From: an uncultured Bacillota bacterium
GTDB lineage: Bacteria; Bacillota; Clostridia; Peptostreptococcales; Anaerovoracaceae
Length of the DNA: 7,152 bases
NCBI GenBank assembly: GCA_946638265.1
Contig: CAMPBN010000055.1
Location: 1-7,152, forward strand
Direction of reading: 5' to 3'
Shown here piece after piece: positions 1-6,228 of this stretch. The notes beneath the pieces were generated by a model. The model saw only the letters and a program-made list of their open reading frames with translations. It searched no databases and was not told where the DNA came from. The position numbers were made by a program, and so were the translations under genes. Numbering within the stretch: position 1 is the first letter of the stretch; every line of letters begins with the position of its first letter.

Positions 1-82
1 TAAATGCCACTACTCCGGCCATTGCCACGGCTGCCGCTCTTCTGAGCATTCTTCTTACGCTATGTGCTCTTTCTGTTTTCAT
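1..82 (-). CDS. Probable exported or membrane-anchored protein, N-terminal 27 codons only
   Basis: Only the start of this gene is inside the window. The reading frame begins with ATG at 82-80 and gives MKTERAHSVRRM followed by LRRAAAVAMAGVVAF. This is a basic n-region of about 15 residues (five Arg, one Lys) followed by an Ala/Val-rich hydrophobic stretch, the usual look of a Sec signal peptide or an N-terminal membrane anchor. An AAAGGTGAT Shine-Dalgarno-like sequence lies about 4-5 bases upstream, matching the extended anti-SD region and supporting this start. The intrinsic terminator of the preceding gene ends only about 31 bases upstream, so little room is left for a separate promoter. 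Expression may depend on readthrough or on a promoter overlapping the hairpin. The function of the mature protein cannot be told from this fragment. Confidence 0.6.
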   Translation of the reverse strand, partial: MKTERAHSVRRMLRRAAAVAMAGVVAF

Positions 83-113
83 GTTAATCACCTTTTTACC
101 TTTCTTTCAGCTA

Positions 114-149
114 TAAAAAAATCGGTCTTGCCCCTTGGCAAAACCGATT
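114..149 (-). terminator. Intrinsic terminator after the small membrane protein gene
   Basis: On the minus strand AATCGGTTTTGCC (149-137), loop AAGG and GGCAAGACCGATT (132-120) form a 13-bp stem with one G-U pair. It runs straight into seven T residues (bases 121-115 read on the minus strand). On the plus strand no T-tract follows, so the hairpin should act on minus-strand transcripts only. It lies 40 bases past the stop of the 74-residue membrane protein gene and just ahead of the partial gene at the window edge. Confidence 0.85.
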
Positions 150-189
150 GATTTAATCTGCTTATAGCTATCCGTATTTTTATTCACTC

Positions 190-414
190 CTACGAAGCTA
201 TGAAACAATTTCGTGCTGTGCCGTATGACATTCTTTTTCCACTATTCTCTTTTCGCTCGCTACCAATAAGGACGAGCTCAATAATGCTGATAATGACGAT
301 GCTAAGGACGTTGATAATGTTAATTGCAATCAAAGCAGACAGCACGATAATGCTGCCTAAAACGATAATCAGGTTCATCATGAAGTTGTTAACGAAACTC
401 TTATCGCCTTTCAT
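190..414 (-). CDS. Small hydrophobic membrane protein, 74 residues, unknown function
   Basis: I do not recognise the family. The protein starts MKGDKSFVNNF and has an unbroken hydrophobic region at about residues 11-51, rich in Ile, Leu and Val. It is long enough for two short membrane helices joined near Asn32-Asn35, or one long one. A polar, net basic tail (residues 52-74, with ERKENSGKR) follows. The chosen start at 414 is preceded by AGGAG with a 5-base spacer. The same frame stays open up to a TTG at 531, but that stretch contains a consensus promoter (-10 at 502-497), so the longer form is unlikely. The gene has its own promoter and its own terminator (114-149) and appears monocistronic. 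Short, strongly hydrophobic, independently transcribed peptides include type I toxins, small stress proteins and membrane-complex accessory subunits. Nothing here separates these options. Confidence 0.6.
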   Translation of the reverse strand: MKGDKSFVNNFMMNLIIVLGSIIVLSALIAINIINVLSIVIISIIELVLIGSERKENSGKRMSYGTARNCFIAS

Positions 415-489
415 TGCGTCTCCTATCTTCGCCCCTGCGGCACGCACATATAAATAATTATGCGCCGTAGTGAGTGATAAGTTTAATAT

Positions 490-525
490 TGTGATGAGTA
501 TAATCCTGCTTTTCGGATTTGTCAA
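490..525 (-). promoter_or_regulatory. Consensus sigma-A promoter of the small membrane protein gene
   Basis: Read on the minus strand there is a perfect -35 TTGACA (525-520), a 17-base spacer and a -10 TATACT (502-497), with transcription expected to begin near 490. This leaves a leader of about 75 bases before the ATG at 414. It is one of the two strongest promoter matches in the window and points to constitutive or high-level transcription unless a repressor acts. Confidence 0.75.
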
Positions 526-578
526 CACCAATTTATAAATTTTTTCTGACTTTTATTTTTGCCGTATGTGATTTTTAT

Positions 579-663
579 TTTTCCTCGTTCTACTGCTTTT
601 GATTTCCCTCGGTCTACTGCTTTTGCTTTTCTGCGTTCTATTGCCTTTGCTTTCCCTCTCTAT
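579..663. repeat. 24-bp tandem repeat, three full copies plus a partial one
   Basis: Full units lie at 579-602, 603-626 and 627-650, and a partial fourth runs from 651 to about 663, overlapping the end of the DUF1848 gene. Units differ by a few substitutions and no indels. Read on the minus strand in the DUF1848 frame, each unit is a stop-free run of eight codons: AKAIERRK, then AKAVDRGK, then SKAVERGK, preceded by RGK directly after the amber stop. The frame continues to a TGA at 524-522. The repeat may be a non-coding tandem array or the remnant of a basic protein tail. Confidence 0.85.
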
Positions 664-1586
664 AAAAAGCCCAGTTGGTTCTCTATCCACGACTCCTGCG
701 GCACATCATGTATAATGTCTCCTTCCCGGTAGTCGCCTATCAGGAACGAGGATTTTGGATCGTGCATGCGGCTTTGTGCCATAACTCTGGCCGGCTCAGC
801 ATTGGCATAGCAATATCTGCAGAGATGGCGGCATGTATTGTAGGCGCCGATATCGCAGGAGAGGTAGCATGCGCATTCTGCCCGTGCGCCCTTGGTTTTG
901 GGGGCTTTCAGTCTCTTCCCGATTGCATTTTCATAGTCGGAAATGAGCATGCAGCCGTTGCAATCGGCGCCAAACGGAGCCAGCTCATCGCCTTCCGCAC
1001 AGGTCTTCACCTTCATTCCGCACGAGCTCGCAATTTCGATGATTTGCCTGCCCAGTGCCAGGCGCCGGTCTTTTGCTATTTCACTGACTTCCGGGAAATT
1101 TTTCCTGACTTTTGGATAAAGATCGACAAAGCTTATTACCACAGTATCCGTATAGCCGGCCAGCTCACCTGCCATTTTTGCAAAAGCCCGCAAATGATAC
1201 TCTTCCGTATACCGCTCCCAAAGCAGGATAGGATCGTAACGCCAGACTATAGCCCGGCGCCCCACCCTTTGGGATAATTCTTCGAACTCCTCCAGCAGGC
1301 GATGTTTGTCCGGCACATTCGGCTCAATATCCCGCCCGTACGGAGTAATAGTCACGGACCAGTGCTGGCCGAAGTCCTTTAGCAGATCCATGTGCGGAAA
1401 CATCGGCGCCGGGTTTTTGGTACAAAAGCCAATCGCATCCACCACTGCCGGATCTAGCCTGTAGCGCGAAACGCGGCTCTGGTCGTATGGGTTGCGCACG
1501 CAGACAAAGCCTTCTTTCAGACGATTGGCAAACCACTCGGAATAAAAAGCAGGGATATCCGTTCTCTGCCCTGTATTAATGATCAT
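660..1586 (-). CDS. DUF1848 family protein with C-terminal radical-SAM-like cysteine cluster
   Basis: This 308-residue protein matches what I know of the DUF1848 family. It begins MIINTGQRTDIPAFYSEWF and carries the family motifs VRNPYDQSRVSR (about 30-41), CTKNPAP (55-61), TPYGRDIEPN (81-90) and WRYDPILL (115-122). A C-terminal cysteine-rich segment (238-261) includes C252, C256 and C259 in CX3CX2C spacing, followed by YAN. The family is uncharacterised; this late cluster resembles the [4Fe-4S]-binding motif that radical SAM enzymes carry near their N terminus. Further cysteines are C196, C209, C212, C238, C240 and C244. The start at 1586 has AAGGAGG (1600-1594) 7 bases upstream; the frame is open for 61 more codons but that stretch has no family signature. 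The end NQLGFL looks like the usual family C terminus (QLSLF-type), so the protein appears complete. Position 55 is Cys, where I recall Trp in relatives (FWTKNP). Its substrate is unknown. Confidence 0.9.
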   Translation of the reverse strand: MIINTGQRTDIPAFYSEWFANRLKEGFVCVRNPYDQSRVSRYRLDPAVVDAIGFCTKNPAPMFPHMDLLKDFGQHWSVTITPYGRDIEPNVPDKHRLLEEFEELSQRVGRRAIVWRYDPILLWERYTEEYHLRAFAKMAGELAGYTDTVVISFVDLYPKVRKNFPEVSEIAKDRRLALGRQIIEIASSCGMKVKTCAEGDELAPFGADCNGCMLISDYENAIGKRLKAPKTKGARAECACYLSCDIGAYNTCRHLCRYCYANAEPARVMAQSRMHDPKSSFLIGDYREGDIIHDVPQESWIENQLGFL

Positions 1587-1720
1587 ATCCCTGCCTCCTT
1601 TCTTTCCGCAAAAATCGCGAACCAGCCCAAAAAGCGACCGCTTGAATCCCATGTTTTCCTGCACCAAATCCGGCCCCCTCAACAGATAATTCAATAATAG
1701 CATGATACCGCGATTTTTGC
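1587..1720 (-). promoter_or_regulatory. Leader of the DUF1848 gene with a 12-bp perfect inverted repeat
   Basis: GCAAAAATCGCG at 1608-1619 is matched by its exact reverse complement at 1709-1720. The arms are 89 bases apart, and one lies 7 bases before the strong AAGGAGG ribosome binding site (1600-1594). In a minus-strand transcript the arms could close a long-range stem next to the RBS. The only promoter-like sequence I see is weak: TTCGAA, 16 bases, TATCAT, ending at about 1699. If that promoter is used, the distal arm would lie in its spacer and outside the transcript, so the pair could instead be a DNA-level feature or chance. Confidence 0.3.
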
Positions 1721-1838
1721 ACCTTCGAACTCGCAGTGTGGCGGAGAGCAGGCCTCTCTGCATGCACATTTACAAAAATAATTGATGCATCTTGCTGTCT
1801 CTCTGTAAAAGTTGTGAGCGCGCTATGCCGCTGCCCCG

Positions 1839-1911
1839 CAACTATTCCTAAAATTTGGTTTCTTTTTAAGAAGAAGTCCCTTAAGTCGCAAAATCTGCAA
1901 TTTAAGGGACC
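1839..1911. repeat. Dispersed hairpin repeat, copy 1
   Basis: Begins CAACTATTCCT and ends AAGGGACC, as does the copy at 2037-2099. It contains a hairpin at 1876-1910: GTCCCTTAAGTCGCA, loop AAATC, TGCAATTTAAGGGAC, a 15-position stem with one mismatch and one wobble. On the plus strand it is followed by CGTTTTTTG, so it could act as an intrinsic terminator in that direction. On the minus strand the following tract (CTTCTTCTT) is poorer. Confidence 0.7.
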
Positions 1912-2036
1912 GTTTTTTGTAATATTTTTAATAATCCCTGCTATTTCCGCGTTCTTTTGATGCCCAATCAGTTATTTTTCCTTTATCTTTCCTTTATTTT
2001 TCATCTAAAACTTGCCAAATCGCCCGATTTGCTCTC

Positions 2037-2099
2037 AACTATTCCTTAAAAATTTTAAAAAAGTCCCTCAAATCCCAAAAAACTGCGATTTAAGGGACC
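2037..2099. repeat. Dispersed hairpin repeat, copy 2
   Basis: Aligns with copy 1 from CAACTATTCC to AAGGGACC, with a gap of about 10 bases before the hairpin and scattered substitutions. The hairpin at 2063-2098 pairs GTCCCTCAAATCCCA with TGCGATTTAAGGGAC (13 of 15 positions), loop at 2078-2083. On the minus strand it is followed by TTTTTTAAAATTT, so it is a plausible back-up terminator for transcripts of the upstream surface protein gene. Confidence 0.7.
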
Positions 2100-2183
2100 T
2101 CGCCCCGCTTTTCGCTTCCAGTTATTGACAATTGGCCCGATAAGCAAAACAGCCGGCCAATAAGTCGACTGTTTTTTCTGAAA

Positions 2184-2211
2184 AGGCTCCCGGTTTTGAC
2201 CCCGGAAGCCT
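2184..2211 (-). terminator. Possible second terminator downstream of the surface protein gene
   Basis: On the minus strand AGGCTTCCGG pairs with CCGGGAGCCT (one U-G wobble) around an 8-base loop, followed by TTTTC and, a few bases on, another short run. The U-tract is weak, so this may be an RNA 3'-end structure or an accessory terminator. The stem is less regular on the plus strand, where the wobble becomes a C-A mismatch. Confidence 0.45.
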
Positions 2212-2297
2212 GTTTCGGTTTTAGTCTTTGGTTGGCCTGCGCAGCCGCGATTGCAACCCACGCCATACTGAAATCAGCCGGCTGACCGGTTTGCTTT

Positions 2298-2331
2298 AAA
2301 AAAGCAGGAATCCGAAGATTCGGATTCCCGC
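2298..2331 (-). terminator. Intrinsic terminator of the LRR/SLH surface protein gene
   Basis: GGAATCCGAA (2307-2316) and TTCGGATTCC (2319-2328) form a perfect 10-bp stem with a very tight loop. On the minus strand the stem is followed by TGC and six T residues (bases 2303-2298). It lies about 35 bases past the stop of the 1220-residue surface protein, the expected position and orientation. Confidence 0.85.
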
Positions 2332-2364
2332 CTTTTCTCTTTATATTTGCTCGCGTGCTGCGAG

Positions 2365-5300
2365 TTACAGGTTAAAGTAGCGATACAGCATCGTCACGAT
2401 CTGGCCGCGGGTGGCTGTGCCCTGCGGGCTGAGCTTTCCGTTTCCTGTGCCGCCCACGATTTCCTGCATTACGCACCAGTGCATAGCTTCGTCAGCCCAG
2501 GAGCTGATGGAAGATGCGTCGCTGTAGTCCAGGAGGAACATCCAGGCTCCTGTGAAGCCCTGTCCCTTGGACTGTGCATAACGATAGATGAAGGATGCCA
2601 GTTGCTCGCGTGTTACAGCGCCGTCAGGATTGAACAGCTCGTCGCTGATACCGTTGGTGATGCCTGCTGCGATTGCCCATTCGATAGCGTCCTTGTAGTA
2701 AGCGCCTTCAGCCACGTCGCTGAAGTGGCGGTTTGCTGAAGCCCACGGCTTGCCTGCAGCACGCCAGAGGAATGTTACCATCTGAGCACGCGTGCAACCT
2801 GCGTTCGGTGCGAAAGAAGTCTCGCTCACTCCGCCGGTCACTTCCTTCGAAACTGCCCAAAGTACCGGCTGGAAGAAGTAGTCGCCTGCCTTCACATCAG
2901 TGAATGGGTTCTTTACTTCTTCAGTAGTAACAACAAATGTAGTCAGGTGACCGGTCCGTACTTTTGCAAATAACTGATTTGCAACCTTCAAGCATTCAGC
3001 TATGAAGCCCTGAATAGAGCCATTTGCGCTGACAGAAGCTCCCAGATAGGAGTGGCCTGCCACAAAGTTTCCTTTCAGAGGAATGTACAGCTCGATGTTG
3101 CTACCTCCAAAACTTGTAATTGCCTTGTTTCCGGCAGTCATATTCACTTCTACGATATTTGCATTTGCCAGAGCTTCGCTGCTGACTCCGGCTCCTTTGG
3201 CCAGGTTTTCAGCACCGCCTGCTGCGGCTGCCGCCTCATTTGCGCTCTTATTTTCCATGGTAACAGTCAAGTCACTGCTTCCGGTCTGAGCTGCGATATT
3301 ACCCATAGCTTCGCTCGGAATAGTAACACTGCCGCCTTCGGTATTGATTGTAGTGCTCACTTCAGCCTTTGCTAGCTCTTTTACAGCCTGCGCCGGAATG
3401 CCGGCCTCTACCGTGTTCACTCCGCTTGTTCCCTTAATTTCGAGCACAACTTCTTTGTTTTCAGCCTTTTCGCCTTCCACCTTTTCGATAGCCTTAGTTA
3501 CGTCATCGGCTTTAACCTCAACAGTAGCCTTACCATCCTTTACGGTAGCTGTGGCTTCCACGCTCTCAGTTGCAGTGGAACCTGCCGCAGTGCCCTGCTC
3601 CGGAGTCGTAGTTTCCTGCTGAGCAGGTGTATCTGTTGGAGTAGTAGCGCCTGCATCGCCTGATGAACCGCCGTTATTGTGCTTCTTAGGAGCCACTTCG
3701 AAAGTACCTGTAATGGTCCATCCGTCTTCATCCGGCATTACAAAAGTATTGTTGTTCAGTTCCACCGGATCTCCATTTCTGTCAGTAACAGAGAAACTTG
3801 CTGCGCGATATCCGCTGTCACCTATGCCGGAAAGTCTTACTGTAGCGCCCGGCACGATATAGTTTCCGTGCATGGTCAGAGCCTCAGGAGCTCCTGCCAC
3901 GGTAGCCTTGATTTCGCCGTGCTCTACGGTATTGTCGATATTCACTGTGCGGTATTTCTTGATCTGGTTACCTGCATTGGAAAGTGCCCAGGAAGCAGTA
4001 TTATCAAAAGTAGTGCCTGCATAGACATATACATTTGCCGTCAGCGAACCAAAAGAGCCGTCCGAAACGTTTGCAACCGTTTTTGGTAACACAATATCGC
4101 GAAGTTCCGGTGTAGAGCCGAAGGTACCGGAACCTATCGAAGTAAAGCCTTCGCCGATATAGAGAGTCTTTAATCTGGTATATCCGCTAAAGGCTCCGCC
4201 GGCTGTGCTTCTATCCGTGCCACCGTCCTTAAGAATGATGGTTTCGAGATTGGTCGCCCCACTGAATGTACCGCCACTAACGTTGGAAATTCCCGTTCCC
4301 ACTGTCACTTTTTTAAGAGATGCTGATGCAATAGCATTGTAGCCAAGGGAAGTAACTCCATCAGGTATTTCAATTTCCACAAGTCCGGTGTTCACAAATG
4401 CTCCGCTGTTAATGGATGTAAATCCGTCGCCGATTACCACCTTTTTTAAACTGCGAAGTGCTTCAAAAGCGCTATAGCTTATCGTGCGATTGGATCCGCC
4501 GTCTTTCAAAATAATGGATTCCAATCCGGAGCAGCCGCTAAATACTCCGGGATTTATGCTTGCAACGCCATTTCCTATGACCGCCTTCTTCAAGCTGGAG
4601 CAGCTGCTGAATGCGCCGGAACAGAGATTAGTCACGCCATCCGGGATCACCACTTCCTCTATACCGGTGCAGTAGCTGAATGCGCCGGATTCTATGGTCC
4701 GAACCGTATCCAGGAGAGTCAATTCCTTTAATGCGCTGTTCCCGCTGAAAGCTGAACTTATTGTTGCCGAACCCAAAGTGGCTTTTTTCAAGGCAGCGCA
4801 ACCATTAAATGTACCTCCGCCAAGGTATGAAATATTATCGCCGATAGTCACTTCCCGCAAATAAGCATTTTGGTAAAATGCCCCGCTGTTAATCCCAGTA
4901 AGCGTATTCGGCGCGGTGTAAGATGTAATGGCCTTTTTCGGCGGGCACATGATTAATGTGTTTTTAGCCACATTGTACAGCATTCCATCATCGCTGGCGA
5001 AATTCTGATTGTCATGATCCACAACAAAAGCTTTGAGGTTTTTCACCCCTGTGAAAACAGAATATCCGATGGTTTCCAATGCGGCCGGGAAAGTAATGGT
5101 CTGCAGGTTTACGTTGTCAGAAAATGCCATATCGCCAATCCTCTTTACCGTTCCCGGAATTACATAGGAATCCCCTCTTTTAGCTGCAGGATAAGCTATA
5201 ATTTCCTCCTTGTCCTTATCAAAAAGAATTCCATCTTCATCCTCAAATGCAGCATTGCCATCCGCTACTTTTATTTCTTTCAATGCCGTACATTCAGAAA

Positions 5301-6027
5301 AGCAGGCTTCGCCCATAGTTCCAAGGGTTGACGGCAGAGTGATTGTCTCCAAAGATGTGCAATTTGCGAATACACGTGTGCCCATCGTTGTCAAGCCCTC
5401 AGGCAAAGTAATTGCTTCAAGGCTCTCGTTTTGCGAAAATGCAAAATTGCCCAAAGAAGTAAGGCCGCTCGGCAATCCCACATTCTCAAGAGCAAGGCAT
5501 TCATCGAACGCATTAGCCTTTATTTCAGAAACAGCATTCGGAATCGTAATATTTTCCAGAGACCCACAGCCCTGAAATGAACGTTCTCCAATACTCGAAA
5601 GCGTACTCGGAAGGCTGACCGATGTCAACTTTGCCTCAAAGTAAAACGCATTGTTACCCAGAGTGGTTACTCCTTCTTCTACCACGACCGTTGTTATATA
5701 ATTGCAGAATCGGGTATGATCTCCATAAGTCGTCGTTTCTTCATATCTTCCCTGTCTCCACGGAGAATCAGAAGATGTCAAATCCGCACTAAAATCTTTC
5801 ATTGCACCGCTTCCGGAAATAGTCAATTTCGTATAATGACCGTTTTCGTCCGGCACTGAAAGAGCCCAGCTGACGTTGCTGCCCTCAGCGCCGATATTAT
5901 CGCCGCTGGTCGAATCCATTACAGCCGCAGGATCCGCGGCATATGCCGTTACAGTGACAACAGGAACGTATGCCACCAACATGCAAAGCGTCAACAGAAT
6001 CGAAAGAATTCTTTTTCTGTTATTCAT
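2365..6027 (-). CDS. BspA-type leucine-rich-repeat surface protein with three SLH domains
   Basis: A 1220-residue exported protein. Residues 1-30 form a signal peptide (basic MNNRKR, hydrophobic core, cleavage likely after TAYA). Residues 45-110 are the short beta domain (LTISGSGAM, SPW) that often precedes BspA repeats. Residues 111-663 hold about 21 LRR_5 repeats of about 23 residues (pattern LxxIxLPxxVTxIGxxAF). Two are expanded by the DGxLY-type insertion (about 249-302 and 331-384). Residues 694-778 resemble a divergent InlB B-type repeat, 781-823 are a Thr/Pro/Gly-rich linker, and 825-1035 are beta-rich, ending GHLTTFVVTT. Three SLH domains follow (about 1040-1093, 1100-1154, 1165-1220) with TRAQ, TREQ and TRGQ motifs. 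SLH domains normally bind pyruvylated secondary cell wall polymer, so the LRR part should face outward for adhesion or ligand binding. The start has GGAGG 6 bases upstream. The ligand is not deducible. Confidence 0.93.
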   Translation of the reverse strand: MNNRKRILSILLTLCMLVAYVPVVTVTAYAADPAAVMDSTSGDNIGAEGSNVSWALSVPDENGHYTKLTISGSGAMKDFSADLTSSDSPWRQGRYEETTTYGDHTRFCNYITTVVVEEGVTTLGNNAFYFEAKLTSVSLPSTLSSIGERSFQGCGSLENITIPNAVSEIKANAFDECLALENVGLPSGLTSLGNFAFSQNESLEAITLPEGLTTMGTRVFANCTSLETITLPSTLGTMGEACFSECTALKEIKVADGNAAFEDEDGILFDKDKEEIIAYPAAKRGDSYVIPGTVKRIGDMAFSDNVNLQTITFPAALETIGYSVFTGVKNLKAFVVDHDNQNFASDDGMLYNVAKNTLIMCPPKKAITSYTAPNTLTGINSGAFYQNAYLREVTIGDNISYLGGGTFNGCAALKKATLGSATISSAFSGNSALKELTLLDTVRTIESGAFSYCTGIEEVVIPDGVTNLCSGAFSSCSSLKKAVIGNGVASINPGVFSGCSGLESIILKDGGSNRTISYSAFEALRSLKKVVIGDGFTSINSGAFVNTGLVEIEIPDGVTSLGYNAIASASLKKVTVGTGISNVSGGTFSGATNLETIILKDGGTDRSTAGGAFSGYTRLKTLYIGEGFTSIGSGTFGSTPELRDIVLPKTVANVSDGSFGSLTANVYVYAGTTFDNTASWALSNAGNQIKKYRTVNIDNTVEHGEIKATVAGAPEALTMHGNYIVPGATVRLSGIGDSGYRAASFSVTDRNGDPVELNNNTFVMPDEDGWTITGTFEVAPKKHNNGGSSGDAGATTPTDTPAQQETTTPEQGTAAGSTATESVEATATVKDGKATVEVKADDVTKAIEKVEGEKAENKEVVLEIKGTSGVNTVEAGIPAQAVKELAKAEVSTTINTEGGSVTIPSEAMGNIAAQTGSSDLTVTMENKSANEAAAAAGGAENLAKGAGVSSEALANANIVEVNMTAGNKAITSFGGSNIELYIPLKGNFVAGHSYLGASVSANGSIQGFIAECLKVANQLFAKVRTGHLTTFVVTTEEVKNPFTDVKAGDYFFQPVLWAVSKEVTGGVSETSFAPNAGCTRAQMVTFLWRAAGKPWASANRHFSDVAEGAYYKDAIEWAIAAGITNGISDELFNPDGAVTREQLASFIYRYAQSKGQGFTGAWMFLLDYSDASSISSWADEAMHWCVMQEIVGGTGNGKLSPQGTATRGQIVTMLYRYFNL
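4108..4665 (-). repeat. Tandem duplication of a four-repeat LRR block inside the surface protein
   Basis: Residues 455-547 (bases 4665-4387) and 548-640 (bases 4386-4108) are adjacent blocks of 93 residues that match in order. Shared landmarks are IPDGVT, SLKK, VFSG or TFSG, IILKDGG plus a variable residue pair, and GFTSI. The unusual IILKDGG repeat type occurs only in these two blocks, at residues 505 and 597. The simplest reading is one past unit duplication followed by divergence. Confidence 0.7.
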
Positions 6028-6032
6028 TTTTT

Positions 6033-6039
6033 ACCTCCA
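6033..6039 (-). promoter_or_regulatory. Ribosome binding site of the surface protein gene
   Basis: TGGAGGT on the minus strand, with GGAGG at 6038-6034 six bases before the ATG at 6027. It fixes the start of the surface protein. A small GC hairpin (GCCCT and AGGGGC, about 6061-6046) lies just upstream in the leader. Confidence 0.75.
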
Positions 6040-6064
6040 ACTTGCCCCTCTCGCAGGGCGTAGA

Positions 6065-6083
6065 TTTGTAATTAACTTACAAA
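6065..6083. promoter_or_regulatory. Palindrome at the transcription start, candidate operator
   Basis: TTTGTAA (6065-6071) and TTACAAA (6077-6083) are perfect 7-bp arms around a 5-base spacer. The site begins about 5 bases past the -10 box and covers the expected transcription start (about 6081). This is a typical place for a dimeric repressor. I cannot name the regulator. Confidence 0.5.
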
Positions 6084-6087
6084 AGTT

Positions 6088-6117
6088 ATTATACACTCCC
6101 CCAATTTGGGTAGTCAA
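6088..6117 (-). promoter_or_regulatory. Promoter of the surface protein gene with a palindrome in the spacer
   Basis: On the minus strand: -35 TTGACT (6117-6112), an 18-base spacer and a perfect -10 TATAAT (6093-6088). The predicted start is near 6081, giving a leader of about 54 bases. The spacer and part of the -35 box form a 20-bp imperfect palindrome at 6095-6114 (ACT-n-CCC-n-AATT-n-GGG-n-AGT, 16 of 20 positions symmetrical), a candidate regulator site. Confidence 0.75.
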
Positions 6118-6228
6118 ACCTTATTTTTTGTACAATGCTTCATGCATTTCGCATCCAACCACCTGTAGGGCGCGCGGGCGGGTGCCGGAGCGATTTTAGG
6201 TTTGCAGATAAAGGCGGTTTCCGGCCGT

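Larger units (their letters stand above)
1587..2297. other. Long intergenic region between the surface protein and DUF1848 genes
   Basis: No credible gene is seen on either strand here. Short open frames exist but run through hairpins and lack ribosome binding sites. The region is AT- and pyrimidine-rich at 1911-2036, with a CAAATCG/CGATTTG palindrome at 2016-2031. It holds two copies of a dispersed hairpin repeat (1839-1911 and 2037-2099), a hairpin at 2184-2211, and a weaker one in which AAAACAG near 2146 pairs with CTGTTTT near 2169. Confidence 0.6.

Noticed and set aside
415..531. Longer form of the small membrane protein from a TTG at 531
   Set aside because: A consensus promoter lies inside this stretch (525-497), so the TTG would be upstream of the transcription start. 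The ATG at 414 has its own RBS.
579..663. CRISPR-like array
   Set aside because: The 24-bp units are directly adjacent with no unique spacers, so this is a simple tandem repeat.
1587..1769. In-frame N-terminal extension of the DUF1848 protein by 61 codons
   Set aside because: The family signature starts at MIINTGQRTDIPAF, which has an ideal AAGGAGG 7 bases upstream. The extension shows no conserved motif and has no RBS at its ATG.
2055..2261. 68-codon open frame on the minus strand
   Set aside because: It runs through two hairpins, has no RBS and shows no recognisable protein pattern. It is probably chance in an intergenic region.
2365..6027. Plus-strand open frames of 60-136 codons opposite the surface protein gene
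   Set aside because: They are antisense shadows of a long, clearly coding LRR/SLH gene and have no protein signatures of their own.
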